Shown one piece after another: positions 27,912 to 37,246 of a stretch of 64,000 nucleotides of DNA (position 1 is the stretch's first letter; each line of letters starts with the position of its first letter). The stretch is taken from the NCBI RefSeq assembly GCF_003797765.1, contig NZ_RKMB01000013.1, positions 1 through 64,000 of the forward strand, in the 5' to 3' direction. The translations under genes and the position numbers were made by a program. Under the pieces are notes generated by a model. That model saw nothing but the letters and a program-made list of their open reading frames with translations. It was not told the origin of the DNA and did no database searches. Source of the DNA: Ramlibacter sp. WS9 (lineage in GTDB: Bacteria > Pseudomonadota > Gammaproteobacteria > Burkholderiales > Burkholderiaceae_C).

Positions 27912-28501
27912 TTGGCTTCTTTCATTTTTATTGTGAACACATCGGCAGGTGCGGCCGAATTACGGTCGAACTCGCAGCCTGCCGCGATGCCGGCCTCCGC
28001 GATCTCGCGCGCGGTGATCTTGGGTTTGCCATAGATCGCATACATGGCGCCCAACGCGAAGCTCCGGCCCGAGCCGATGCCCCAGAACTCCTTGAACTCG
28101 AACACTTCGCGGTAGCTGTACAAGCCGTAGATGCCGGTGGCGTTGGCGATGACGACGCTGAACTGGCTCGACTCGTACGGGTCGCTGTCTTCCTCTTTCG
28201 TCTGCAGGAAGAAGTTTTCCTTCAGGTACGGATGCAGCTTGGTGAACGTGTCGAAGACCTCGTCGCGGTTGCCGAGTTTGAGCAACTCTCGCGGCATCGA
28301 ACCGATCGCCTTGCGCAACACCGGGAAGTGCGCCACCGTGCCGGCCATGCCCAGGTAGCTGGGGCCGGTGTCGGTGTCGACCTTGAAGATCTTGGTGTTG
28401 TCCTCGTACCGGTTCGCCAGGCGCGTGTCGCCGAAGGTCACCAACGTGTCCGCAGCGATCGCGATCTGGCCCGCTTTTCTTACCACCACAACGGTCGTCA
28501 T
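27908..28501 (-). CDS. Proteasome-family Ntn hydrolase (HslV/BPH-like) within PDH operon
   Basis: A 197-aa protein starting MTTVVVVRKAGQIAIAADT. Removal of Met would expose Thr1 as nucleophile. Asp17 (mature numbering, in AADTLVTFGDT) and a Lys near position 36 (NTKIFKV) match the HslV Thr1/Asp17/Lys33 triad, and GIGSGRSFALGAM matches the HslV GSGG region. It differs from HslV in length and in most of its middle, and no hslU is nearby. The closest known group by description is the beta-proteobacterial proteasome homologue (BPH). It lies 46 nt after aceF, and its stop overlaps the lpdA start (ATGA). Confidence 0.82.
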   Translation of the reverse strand: MTTVVVVRKAGQIAIAADTLVTFGDTRLANRYEDNTKIFKVDTDTGPSYLGMAGTVAHFPVLRKAIGSMPRELLKLGNRDEVFDTFTKLHPYLKENFFLQTKEEDSDPYESSQFSVVIANATGIYGLYSYREVFEFKEFWGIGSGRSFALGAMYAIYGKPKITAREIAEAGIAAGCEFDRNSAAPADVFTIKMKEAK

Positions 28502-28547
28502 TCTTTTTATGGCTCCAGTTTGCCGCGCGTGGAACGCGGCGCGTTCC

Positions 28548-30209
28548 TTACAGCATGGTACGGCGGAAGTCCGCCAATATAGCGCCGAGATAACTGTTGA
28601 ACCTGGCGGCCGCGGCACCATCGATCACGCGGTGGTCCCACGACAGCGACAGCGGCAGCATCAGCCGGGGCTGGAACGCCTTGCCGTCCCACACCGGCTC
28701 CATCAGGCTCTTGCACACCCCGAGGATCGCGACTTCGGGCGCGTTGATGATGGGCGTGAAATAGCGCCCACCAATTCCGCCCAAGGATGAGATGGTGAAG
28801 CACGCACCCGACATGTCGGCGGGGCCGAGCTTTCCGTCGCGCGCCTTCTTGGCGAGCTCGCCCATCTCGGTGCTGATCTGGATGACGCCCTTCTTGTCGG
28901 CGTCCTTGATGACGGGAACGACCAGGCCATTGGGCGTGTCCGCCGCGAACCCGATATGGAAGTACTGCTTGAGCACCAGTTGCTCGCCGTCCAATGACGA
29001 GTTGAACTGCGGAAACTTCTTCAGCGCGGCCACGCTGGCCTTGATGAGGAAGGCCAGCATCGTGACCTTGGCACCTGACTTCTCGTTTTCCTTGTTGAGC
29101 ATCACGCGGAAAGCTTCGAGGTCGGTGATGTCCGCGTCGTCGTGGTTGGTGACGTGCGGGATCATCACCCAGTTGCGATGCAGGTTGGCGCCGCTGATCT
29201 TCTTGATGCGGCTGAGGTCCTGCCGCTCGACGGGCCCGAACTTCGCGAAATCGACCTTGGGCCAGGGCAGCAGGCCCAGGGCCTCGCCGCCGCCACCGCC
29301 CGCCGGCGCCTTGCCGCCGGCTGCCTTGGTGGTGGCTTCACCCTTCATCACGGCCTTGGTGAACGCCTGCACGTCCTCCTGCGTGATGCGGCTCTTGGGG
29401 CCGGTGCCCTTCACTTCTTCCAGCGGCACGCCGAGCTCGCGCGCGAACTTGCGCACGGACGGCGACGCGTGCGGCAGCTGGCCGGTGGGCGTGCCGGGCT
29501 CGTGCGGCGGCAGCGCGGCCGTGGGCGGCGTGCGCTCGGCAGCGGGTGCAGGCGCAACAGCAGTTGCAGGAGCGGGACTTGCTCCCTCGCCCCTTTGGGG
29601 AGAGGGCTGGGGTGAGGGGCTCGCGCCAGCCGCACCTTCCAGCACCGCGATCAGGTCACCAATATTGACCTTGTCGCCGAGCTTGACCTTCAGCTCCTTC
29701 ACCACCCCGGCCAACGACGACGGAATCTCCATCGATGCCTTGTCCGATTCGACCGTCATCAGCGACTGCTCAGCCTTGACCGTGTCGCCGGGCTTGACCA
29801 GCAACTCGATGACCGCAACGTCCTTGAAGTCGCCGATGTCGGGGACGCGGATTTCGACAGGACCGGTCTTCGCGGCTGCGGCGGCGGGTGCCGGGGCAGC
29901 AGGCGGGGGGCTGGCGGCCGCTTGCGCGGCAGGCGCCGGCGCAGCAGCAGCCGGCTTGGATTCCGCACCACCGGCGCTCTCCAGCACCAGCAACACCGAA
30001 CCCTCTTTGACCTTGTCGCCGAGCTTGACCTTCAGCTCCTTGACCACGCCGGCCGAGGACGACGGGATTTCCATCGAAGCCTTGTCCGACTCGACCGTGA
30101 TCAGCGACTGCTCTGCCTTGACGGTGTCGCCAGGCTTGACCAGCAATTCAATGACCGAAACTTCATCGAAGTCCCCGATGTCGGGGACTTTCACTTCTAT
30201 CGATGCCAT
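28548..30209 (-). CDS. aceF: Pyruvate dehydrogenase E2, dihydrolipoyllysine acetyltransferase
   Basis: E2 core of the pyruvate dehydrogenase complex, 553 aa. Two lipoyl domains (residues 1-78 with Lys43 and about 116-192 with Lys157, both in [11 protein letters not shown]), an Ala/Pro linker, a second linker (about 192-245) that contains a translated palindromic repeat, the E1/E3-binding domain ([20 protein letters not shown]), then the catalytic domain with His526 in [15 protein letters not shown]. The ATG at 30209 is 29 nt after the aceE stop. The first lipoyl domain is nearly identical to that of lpdA, which suggests duplication or gene conversion. Confidence 0.96.
   Translation of the reverse strand: MASIEVKVPDIGDFDEVSVIELLVKPGDTVKAEQSLITVESDKASMEIPSSSAGVVKELKVKLGDKVKEGSVLLVLESAGGAESKPAAAAPAPAAQAAASPPPAAPAPAAAAAKTGPVEIRVPDIGDFKDVAVIELLVKPGDTVKAEQSLMTVESDKASMEIPSSLAGVVKELKVKLGDKVNIGDLIAVLEGAAGASPSPQPSPQRGEGASPAPATAVAPAPAAERTPPTAALPPHEPGTPTGQLPHASPSVRKFARELGVPLEEVKGTGPKSRITQEDVQAFTKAVMKGEATTKAAGGKAPAGGGGGEALGLLPWPKVDFAKFGPVERQDLSRIKKISGANLHRNWVMIPHVTNHDDADITDLEAFRVMLNKENEKSGAKVTMLAFLIKASVAALKKFPQFNSSLDGEQLVLKQYFHIGFAADTPNGLVVPVIKDADKKGVIQISTEMGELAKKARDGKLGPADMSGACFTISSLGGIGGRYFTPIINAPEVAILGVCKSLMEPVWDGKAFQPRLMLPLSLSWDHRVIDGAAAARFNSYLGAILADFRRTML
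29581..29620. repeat. REP-like element, copy C, inside aceF
   Basis: CCCTCGCCCC (29584-29593) pairs with GGGGAGAGGG (29597-29606) with one mismatch and a TTT loop, followed by CTGGGGTGAGGGG. It is translated in the same frame as the lpdA copy (SPSPQPSP then QRGEG) in the linker after the second lipoyl domain. Confidence 0.82.
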
Positions 30210-30238
30210 GTTCTTGTTCTCCGTTCTTCTTCTTGCCG

Positions 30239-32950
30239 TCAAGCGTACAGCGGATTGACCTTGTCCGCCTTGATTCCGTATTTCTTGATCGCCTCGGCGA
30301 CCTTGGCGACCGGCACCGTGCCGTCTTCGCTCAGCGCCTTGAGCGCAGCGACAACGACGTAGTGGCGATTGACTTCGAAGTGCTCGCGCAGCTTGCTGCG
30401 GAAGTCACTGCGGCCGAACCCGTCGGTACCCAACACCTTGTAGGTGCGGCCCTTGGGGATGAAGGGCCGGATCTGTTCGGCGTACGCCTTCATGTAGTCG
30501 GTGGAGGCCACGACCGGGCCGCCGTGCTTTTCGAGTTGCTGTGCGACGAAAGATACCCGGGCCTTCTCCGTCGGGTGCAACAGGTTGTACCGTTCAGCGT
30601 CCTGGCCGTCGCGAGTCAGCTCGTTGAAGCTCGGGCAGCTCCACACATCGGCTGCGACGCCCCAGTCCTTTTCGAGCAACTCCTGCGCCGCAATCGACTC
30701 GCGCAGGATGGTGCCGCTGCCAAGCAGTTGCACGCGAGGTGCCTTGGGCAGCGCAGCCCCCGGCTTGCACATGTACATGCCCTTGACGATCTGCTCTTCG
30801 GTGCCGGGCTGCAGGCCGGGCATCGGGTAGTTCTCGTTCAACAGCGTGATGTAGTAGTAGACGTTGTCCTGCTTCTCCACCATGCGCTTCAGGCCATGGT
30901 GCAGGATCACGCCGACTTCGTGGGCGAAGGTCGGGTCGTAGCTCACGCAGTTGGGGATCGTGCCCGCCAGGATGTGGCTGTGGCCGTCCTCGTGCTGCAG
31001 TCCTTCGCCGTTCAGGGTGGTGCGGCCCGAAGTGCCGCCCAGCAGGAAGCCCCGGGCCTGCATGTCGCCGGCCGCCCAGGCCAGATCACCGATGCGCTGG
31101 AAGCCGAACATCGAGTAGTAGACGTAGAACGGCACCATGATGCGGTTGCTGGTGCTGTAGCTGGTGGCCGCAGCGATCCAGCTGCTCATGCCGCCGGCCT
31201 CGTTGATGCCCTCCTGCAGGATCTGTCCCTTGACGTCTTCCTTGTAGTACATCACCTGGTCTTTATCCACCGGGGTGTACTGCTGGCCCGCGGGGTTGTA
31301 GATGCCGACCTGCCGGAACAGGCCCTCCATGCCGAAGGTACGCGCCTCATCCACCAGGATGGGAACAACCCGCGGTCCCAGGGCCTGGTCGCGCAGCAAC
31401 TGGGTGAGGAAGCGCACATAGGCCTGGGTCGTCGAGATTTCGCGGCCCTCGGGAGTAGGCTCCATCACGGACTTGAAGGTCTCGATCGAGGGCACGGTAA
31501 AACTCTCGTCGGCCTTCACGCGGCGATGCGGAAGGTAGCCGCCGAGCGCCTTGCGGCGGGCGTGCAGGTACTGCATCTCGGGCGTGTCATCCGCCGGCTT
31601 GTAGAACGGGATGTCGGCGAGCTGGCCGTCCGGGATTGGGATGTTGAAGCGGTCCCGGAAGGCCTTGATGTCCTCGTCGTTCAGCTTCTTGGTCTGGTGC
31701 ACGTTGTTCTTGCCCTCGCCGATCTTGCCCATGCCGAAGCCCTTGACGGTCTTGATCAATAGCACCGTGGGCTGGCCTTTGTGCTTGACGGCGCGGTCGT
31801 ATGCGGCATACACCTTCTGCGGGTCGTGGCCGCCGCGCTTCAGGTTCCAGATGTCGTCGTCGCTCATGTGGGCCACCATCTCGAGCGTGCGCGGGTCGCG
31901 GCCGAAGAAGTGCTTGCGGACGTAGGCTCCGTCGTTGGCCTTGAAGGATTGGTAGTCGCCGTCCAGCGTTTCCATCATCAGCTTGCGCAGCGCTCCGTCC
32001 TTGTCGCGCGCCAGCAGCGGGTCCCAGCCGCTGCCCCACACCAGCTTGATCACGTTCCAGCCGGAGCCGCGGAATTCGCCCTCCAGCTCCTGGATGATCT
32101 TGCCGTTGCCGCGCACCGGGCCGTCAAGCCGCTGCAAGTTGCAGTTGATGACGAAGATCAGGTTGTCCAGCTTTTCGCGGGCGGCCAGGCCGATGGCGCC
32201 CAGGCTTTCCACCTCGTCCATCTCGCCGTCGCCGCAGAACACCCAGACCTTGCGGTTCTCGGTGTTGGCAATGCCGCGGGCATGCAGGTATTTCAGGAAG
32301 CGCGCCTGGTAGATCGCCATCAGCGGGCCCAGGCCCATGGACACGGTGGGGAACTGCCAGAACTCGGGCATCAGCTTGGGGTGCGGGTAGCTCGAGAGGC
32401 CCTTGCCGTCCACTTCCTGGCGGAAGTTGAGCAGCTGTTCCTCTGTCAGTCGGCCTTCCAGGTAGGCGCGGGCATAGACGCCGGGCGACACGTGGCCCTG
32501 GATGAAGATGCAGTCGCCCCCGTGGTTTTCGTTCTCGGCGTGCCAGAAATGATTGAAGCCGGCGCCGAACATGTGGGCCAGCGAGGCGAAGGAGCCGATG
32601 TGGCCGCCCAGGTCGCCGCCATCCACCGGATGGTGCCGGTTGGCCTTGACCACCATGGCCATGGCGTTCCAGCGCATGAAGGCGCGCAACCGTTCCTCGA
32701 TTTCGATGTTTCCCGGGCAATGCACCTCGTCATGGGATTCGATCGTGTTGACGTAGCCCGTGGTGGCGGAAAACGGCAGGTCGATGCCCTGCTGCCGCGC
32801 CTGCTCGAGCAATTGCTCCAGCAGGAAATGGCCCCGCTCGGGCCCCTCGGCTTCGATGACGGCCGAGAGGGCGTCGATCCATTCACGCGTCTCCTGCGCA
32901 TCCGCATCGTTGGCGGCCGAGCCGAACAGGTTATCGGGCTGTGCTGACAT
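30239..32950 (-). CDS. aceE: Pyruvate dehydrogenase E1 component (homodimeric type)
   Basis: Thiamine-diphosphate E1 of 903 aa that decarboxylates pyruvate and acetylates the E2 lipoyl groups. The ThDP motif is visible ([17 protein letters not shown] through [13 protein letters not shown]), as are [20 protein letters not shown] and [19 protein letters not shown]. The length fits the E. coli AceE type rather than the split alpha/beta type. The ATG at 32950 follows AGGAG. First gene of aceE-aceF-(Ntn hydrolase)-lpdA, divergent from a FixL-like kinase. Confidence 0.97.
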   Translation of the reverse strand: MSAQPDNLFGSAANDADAQETREWIDALSAVIEAEGPERGHFLLEQLLEQARQQGIDLPFSATTGYVNTIESHDEVHCPGNIEIEERLRAFMRWNAMAMVVKANRHHPVDGGDLGGHIGSFASLAHMFGAGFNHFWHAENENHGGDCIFIQGHVSPGVYARAYLEGRLTEEQLLNFRQEVDGKGLSSYPHPKLMPEFWQFPTVSMGLGPLMAIYQARFLKYLHARGIANTENRKVWVFCGDGEMDEVESLGAIGLAAREKLDNLIFVINCNLQRLDGPVRGNGKIIQELEGEFRGSGWNVIKLVWGSGWDPLLARDKDGALRKLMMETLDGDYQSFKANDGAYVRKHFFGRDPRTLEMVAHMSDDDIWNLKRGGHDPQKVYAAYDRAVKHKGQPTVLLIKTVKGFGMGKIGEGKNNVHQTKKLNDEDIKAFRDRFNIPIPDGQLADIPFYKPADDTPEMQYLHARRKALGGYLPHRRVKADESFTVPSIETFKSVMEPTPEGREISTTQAYVRFLTQLLRDQALGPRVVPILVDEARTFGMEGLFRQVGIYNPAGQQYTPVDKDQVMYYKEDVKGQILQEGINEAGGMSSWIAAATSYSTSNRIMVPFYVYYSMFGFQRIGDLAWAAGDMQARGFLLGGTSGRTTLNGEGLQHEDGHSHILAGTIPNCVSYDPTFAHEVGVILHHGLKRMVEKQDNVYYYITLLNENYPMPGLQPGTEEQIVKGMYMCKPGAALPKAPRVQLLGSGTILRESIAAQELLEKDWGVAADVWSCPSFNELTRDGQDAERYNLLHPTEKARVSFVAQQLEKHGGPVVASTDYMKAYAEQIRPFIPKGRTYKVLGTDGFGRSDFRSKLREHFEVNRHYVVVAALKALSEDGTVPVAKVAEAIKKYGIKADKVNPLYA

Positions 32951-32990
32951 GTTGTCTCCTGTGTTGTGCCTTATGGGCTGACGTAATTTA

Positions 32991-33045
32991 GTACGGTGCC
33001 CCCGTACCGTGACTCGAGTGTCGCATAGTTTTTTTCAAATTTCAA
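32991..33045 (-). promoter_or_regulatory. Putative aceE promoter and upstream hairpin
   Basis: On the minus strand TTGAAA (33040-33045) is 17 nt from GACACT (33017-33022), a passable sigma-70 pair. Just downstream, GTACGG (32991-32996) and CCGTAC (33002-33007) form a 6-bp inverted repeat around TGCCC, about 40 nt before the aceE ATG. It could be an operator or a leader hairpin. Confidence 0.35.
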
Positions 33046-33151
33046 ATGGTGCGTGCTCATTTCATATTGTGGTTACTGCGTAGTCCAAGCCGAGGCCGGA
33101 ACGTTGAGTCTCATGGGGGCACCGAACCTCACCCCCTACACTTGAGGCTTC

Positions 33152-35686
33152 ATGCAAGACCCCGTCCACGCCAACGACCCTCAGGACGCCGTCGCGCCGG
33201 TGGCGTGGTGGCGCCACTGGTGGCGCCGCCAGACCCCGGTCCACCAGGACCGCTTTGCCATGTTGGCGCCGCTTGCCGCGGTGGTGCTGTTCCTCGCTGC
33301 CATCATTGCAGCGTTCGGTTACCTGCGGCTGGAAGAGATGGATCGAGAGCAGGAAGCCGTGAAGCGCGACGTCGAATACGCGCAGCAGCGCGTGCGCCTG
33401 CGCCTGCTCGAGCGGCAAGAACAGCTCATGCGCATCGCACGGGACATTTCCAACAAGGAAGTGGACGCGGAAGAATTCGTGGGCCGCGCGGAATCGATGG
33501 TGATCCAGTACCCGGAGCTGCAGGCGCTGACCTGGATCGACGAGCGCCGCCGCATCAAGGCCAGCTATGCCGCGCCCAGTGTGGCCAGCCAGCACCTGCG
33601 CCCCGCCGGCACGGTGCTGCGCGCGGGCGAGACGGAGAACATCTACAGCCTGGCGCGCGACCTGCAGCAGCCGGTCTATTCGCAGCCGGCCGCAGGCGGT
33701 GAAGGCACGGGGCTCCTCCAGTTGCACGTGCCCCTGACGGAACAGGGCAAGTTCGGCGGCGTGATCCTCGGCGAGTACTCCATCGACGGCCTGCTGCGCT
33801 ACGGCGTTCCTGCCGAAGTCGCCGCCAAATACGCCGTGGCCCTGCTCGACGGCAAGAGCCGTGTCCTGGCGGGCAACTCCGTGGCGGCCCGCAACCCTGC
33901 AACGCAGCTGTTGCCTTGGGCCGCGCAGGCGAACGAATACGAGATCCCGGTCTCTCCTGTCGGCAATGGGCTGATCATCCGCGCGCAGGCGTATCGCACC
34001 TCGCTGGGCGTCATTGGCAGCGGCCTGTTCTGGCTGGTCGGCACCCTGAGCGTGATGACCGCGTGGATGCTGATCGGCAATTTCCGCCACACGCGGCGCC
34101 GCATGCAGGCGCAGCAGGCGCTGGTGGCCGAGACGAGTTTCCGCCGTGCGATGGAGAACTCCATGCTCACCGGCATGCGTGCGCTGGACATGCAAGGACG
34201 CATCACTTACGTCAACGTTGCGTTCTGCCAGATGACGGGATGGAGCGAAGCCGAGCTGGTCGGGCGCACTCCCCCATTCCCCTACTGGCCGGAAGCCGAC
34301 CGCGAGCAACTCGCCGCGCGTCTCGACGACGAGCTGCACGGGCGCACGACGCCCGGCGGCTTCCAGGTGCGCGTCAAGCGCAAGGACGGCACGCTCTTCG
34401 ACGCGCGGCTCTACGTGTCGCCTCTTGTGGACGCCAAGGGTCACCAGACCGGCTGGATGACGTCGATGACCGACATCACCGAGCCCAATCGCATCCGCGA
34501 GCAGCTGTCGGCTTCCTACGAGCGGTTCACCACCGTGCTGGAAGCGCTCGACGCGTCCGTGTCCGTGGCGCCGCTCGGCAGCGAGGAACTGCTGTTCGCC
34601 AACAAGCTGTATCGCCTGTGGTTCGGCGTGCAGACGGCGGGGCACTTGCAGATGGTGGCGCAGGCCGGCGTGCCGGAACACCCGCGCACCGACGAATCGT
34701 CGGACGAGGTCGACTCGTTCGTCGGCCTTCCCACCGGCGCGCTGACCGCCGCGCTGTCCGAGAATGCGGAAATCTTCGTTCCCGAGCTGGGCAAATGGCT
34801 GGAAGTGCGCTCGCGTTACCTGAACTGGGTGGACGGCCGCCTCGCGCAAATGGTGATCGCCACCGACATCACGCCGCGGCGCCACGCCGAAGAGCAATCG
34901 GCCGCGCAGGCCGAACGCGCGCAGTCAGCGAGCCGCCTCATCACCATGGGCGAAATGGCGTCGAGCGTCGCACACGAGCTGAATCAGCCACTGACGGCCA
35001 TCAACAACTACTGCAACGGCCTGGTGTCGCGCATCAAGGGCAAGCAGATCAACGAAGACGACCTGCTGGCCGCCCTGGACAAGACCGCGCGACAGGCGCA
35101 GCGCGCGGGCCAGATCATCCAGCGCATTCGCAGCTTCGTGAAGCGCAGTGAGCCGAACCGCACGCTGTCCGACGTGACGCTGATGGTCAACGAGGCGGTC
35201 GAACTGGCGGAGATCGAGCTGCGACGGCGCAACGTGCGCCTGTCGCACTACGTGGCGGCGCGCCTGCCCAAGCTGCTGGTGGACCCGATCCTGATCGAGC
35301 AGGTGTTGGTGAACCTGTTGAAGAACGCCGCCGAGTCGATCGAACATGCCAAGCGCCCGGCCGCGCGCCGCAGCGTGGAGCTGCGAGTGATCCCCAAGCA
35401 GGTGGACGAGCAGCCGGTCGTGGAGTTTTCGGTGCTGGACTCGGGCGCTGGCCTGGCCCCCGAAGTCATGGACCGCCTCTACGAAGCCTTCTTCTCGACC
35501 AAGGTCGAAGGCATGGGCATCGGCCTCAACCTGTGCCGGACCATCGTCGAGTCGCACCAGGGCCGGATGCAGGCCGAGAACATCTACAATGGCACCGAAG
35601 TCGCCGGGTGCCGTTTTTCCTTCTGGATTCCTGTCTCCGGCGCTACGAATTCGATAGTAAATAAAGACGCTGGGGTGACTGCATGA
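33152..35686 (+). CDS. FixL-like membrane histidine kinase with PAS domains
   Basis: An 844-aa kinase with TM1 at about residues 37-58, a periplasmic region (about 60-285), TM2 at about 287-308, a PAS domain (about 328-445), a second PAS-like region (about 452-575), HisKA with His608 in SVAHELNQPLTAINNY and a GHKL ATPase (NLLKNAAESIEHA, GMGIGLNLCRTIVE). No haem-binding motif can be claimed. The ATG at 33152 has GAGG five nt upstream. Its stop overlaps the FixJ-like start by 4 nt. The divergent position beside aceE suggests that it senses or controls pyruvate metabolism (inference). Confidence 0.9.
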   Translation: MQDPVHANDPQDAVAPVAWWRHWWRRQTPVHQDRFAMLAPLAAVVLFLAAIIAAFGYLRLEEMDREQEAVKRDVEYAQQRVRLRLLERQEQLMRIARDISNKEVDAEEFVGRAESMVIQYPELQALTWIDERRRIKASYAAPSVASQHLRPAGTVLRAGETENIYSLARDLQQPVYSQPAAGGEGTGLLQLHVPLTEQGKFGGVILGEYSIDGLLRYGVPAEVAAKYAVALLDGKSRVLAGNSVAARNPATQLLPWAAQANEYEIPVSPVGNGLIIRAQAYRTSLGVIGSGLFWLVGTLSVMTAWMLIGNFRHTRRRMQAQQALVAETSFRRAMENSMLTGMRALDMQGRITYVNVAFCQMTGWSEAELVGRTPPFPYWPEADREQLAARLDDELHGRTTPGGFQVRVKRKDGTLFDARLYVSPLVDAKGHQTGWMTSMTDITEPNRIREQLSASYERFTTVLEALDASVSVAPLGSEELLFANKLYRLWFGVQTAGHLQMVAQAGVPEHPRTDESSDEVDSFVGLPTGALTAALSENAEIFVPELGKWLEVRSRYLNWVDGRLAQMVIATDITPRRHAEEQSAAQAERAQSASRLITMGEMASSVAHELNQPLTAINNYCNGLVSRIKGKQINEDDLLAALDKTARQAQRAGQIIQRIRSFVKRSEPNRTLSDVTLMVNEAVELAEIELRRRNVRLSHYVAARLPKLLVDPILIEQVLVNLLKNAAESIEHAKRPAARRSVELRVIPKQVDEQPVVEFSVLDSGAGLAPEVMDRLYEAFFSTKVEGMGIGLNLCRTIVESHQGRMQAENIYNGTEVAGCRFSFWIPVSGATNSIVNKDAGVTA

Positions 35687-36309
35687 GTTTGATTCCCAAA
35701 AAGGGTACTGTGTATGTCGTCGACGACGACGAAGCAGTGCGCGACTCCCTGCAATGGCTGCTCGAAGGCAAGGACTATCGCGTCCGCTGCTTCGACTCCG
35801 CCGAGTCCTTCCTCTCCCGCTACGACCCGCGCGAAGTGGCCTGCCTGATCGTCGACATACGCATGGGCGGCATGACGGGCCTCGAGCTGCAGGACCGGCT
35901 GATCGAGCGCAAGTCACCCCTGCCCATCGTCTTCATCACCGGCCACGGCGACGTCCCGATGGCCGTGAACACGATGAAAAAAGGCGCGATGGACTTCATC
36001 CAGAAGCCTTTCAAGGAAGAAGAACTGGTGAGCCTGGTCGAGCGCATGCTCGAACACGCCAAAGGCGCCTTCGCCGAGTACCAGAGCGCCGCGAGCCGCG
36101 ATGCCCTGCTGTCCAAGCTCACGTCGCGCGAAGCTCAGGTGCTCGAGCGCATCGTCGCCGGGCGCCTGAACAAGCAGATCGCCGACGACCTGGGCATCAG
36201 CATCAAGACGGTGGAAGCACACCGCGCCAACATCATGGAAAAGCTCAACGCCAACACGGTCGCCGACCTCTTGAAGATCGCGCTGGGCCAGAACGCACCC
36301 AAGGCTTGA
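35683..36309 (+). CDS. FixJ-family response regulator
   Basis: A 208-aa regulator with a receiver domain (Asp58 in [13 protein letters not shown], Lys in [11 protein letters not shown]) and a LuxR/FixJ helix-turn-helix ([35 protein letters not shown]). It is the cognate partner of the upstream kinase by ATGA overlap. It precedes folD by 1 nt, so folD may be read from the same transcript. Confidence 0.93.
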   Translation: MSLIPKKGTVYVVDDDEAVRDSLQWLLEGKDYRVRCFDSAESFLSRYDPREVACLIVDIRMGGMTGLELQDRLIERKSPLPIVFITGHGDVPMAVNTMKKGAMDFIQKPFKEEELVSLVERMLEHAKGAFAEYQSAASRDALLSKLTSREAQVLERIVAGRLNKQIADDLGISIKTVEAHRANIMEKLNANTVADLLKIALGQNAPKA

Positions 36310-36310
36310 G

Positions 36311-37162
36311 ATGGCAGCGAAGTTGATCGACGGCAAGGCGCTTGCCCAGCAGATCCGCGCCGAGGTTTCGGGCCGGACCCAGGCCCTGAAGGCCCGCGGC
36401 GTCCAACCCGCACTGGCCATCATCATGGTCGGCGACGACCCGGCCAGCGCCGTGTACACGAAGCACAAGGTCAACGACAGCACCGAGACGGGCCTGGCGG
36501 CCACGCTGGAGCGCTACCCGGCCACCATGGCCGAAAACGAGCTGCTCGCCCGCATCCGCACACTCAACGAAGACCCGGCCGTCCACGGTATCCTGGTGCA
36601 GTTACCGCTGCCCAAGCACATGGACGCGCACAAGGTCATCGAAACCATTTCGCCGGCCAAGGACGTCGACGGCTTCCACGTCGCCAGCGCCGGCGCGCTG
36701 ATGGTCGGCCAGCCGGGTTTCTGGCCCTGCACGCCGCACGGCTGCATGAAGATGCTCGAATCGATCGGCTACGACCTGCGCGGCAAGCACGCAGTAGTGA
36801 TCGGCCGCAGCAACATCGTGGGCAAGCCCATGGCCATGATGCTGCTGGGCAAGAACGCCACCGTCACCATCTGCCACAGCGCCACCCAGGACCTGAAGGC
36901 CATGACCCTGCAGGCCGACGTCATCGTGGCTGCGGTCGGCAAGCGCAACGTGCTGACCGCCGACATGGTCAAGCCCGGCGCGGTGGTCATCGACGTGGGC
37001 ATGAACACCAACGACGAAGGCAAGCTCTGCGGCGACGTCGACTTTGCCGGTGTCAAGGAAGTCGCCGGCTGGATCACCCCCGTGCCCGGTGGGGTGGGCC
37101 CCATGACGCGCGCGATGTTGCTCGTCAATACGCTGGAAGCGGCCGAGCGCGCGGCGCGATGA
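36311..37162 (+). CDS. folD: Methylenetetrahydrofolate dehydrogenase / cyclohydrolase
   Basis: Bifunctional FolD of 283 aa that interconverts 5,10-methylene-THF and 10-formyl-THF with NADP. The catalytic Tyr and Lys lie in [16 protein letters not shown], the nucleotide-binding motif in [17 protein letters not shown] and the C-terminal signature in [15 protein letters not shown]. It starts 1 nt after the FixJ-like stop. Confidence 0.96.
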   Translation: MAAKLIDGKALAQQIRAEVSGRTQALKARGVQPALAIIMVGDDPASAVYTKHKVNDSTETGLAATLERYPATMAENELLARIRTLNEDPAVHGILVQLPLPKHMDAHKVIETISPAKDVDGFHVASAGALMVGQPGFWPCTPHGCMKMLESIGYDLRGKHAVVIGRSNIVGKPMAMMLLGKNATVTICHSATQDLKAMTLQADVIVAAVGKRNVLTADMVKPGAVVIDVGMNTNDEGKLCGDVDFAGVKEVAGWITPVPGGVGPMTRAMLLVNTLEAAERAAR

Positions 37163-37228
37163 CAAATGACGAATGAAGCGCGGATGGACTCAGTCATTTG
37201 TCATTGAGCGAAGCGAAGTCATTTGTCA
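37160..37228. repeat. Three copies of an 11-nt repeat between folD and the M3 peptidase
   Basis: TGACAAATGAC (37160-37170) overlaps the folD stop, and its exact reverse complement GTCATTTGTCA occurs at 37193-37203 and again at 37218-37228. The first two could form an 11-bp stem with a 22-nt loop. The second and third are direct repeats 25 nt apart. Confidence 0.85.
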
Positions 37229-37246
37229 TGACGCAAAATGTGCGTC

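Noticed and set aside
27908..28501. Assignment as HslV
   Set aside because: No hslU nearby and a different middle region; only the fold and catalytic residues match, so it is kept as an HslV/BPH-like relative.
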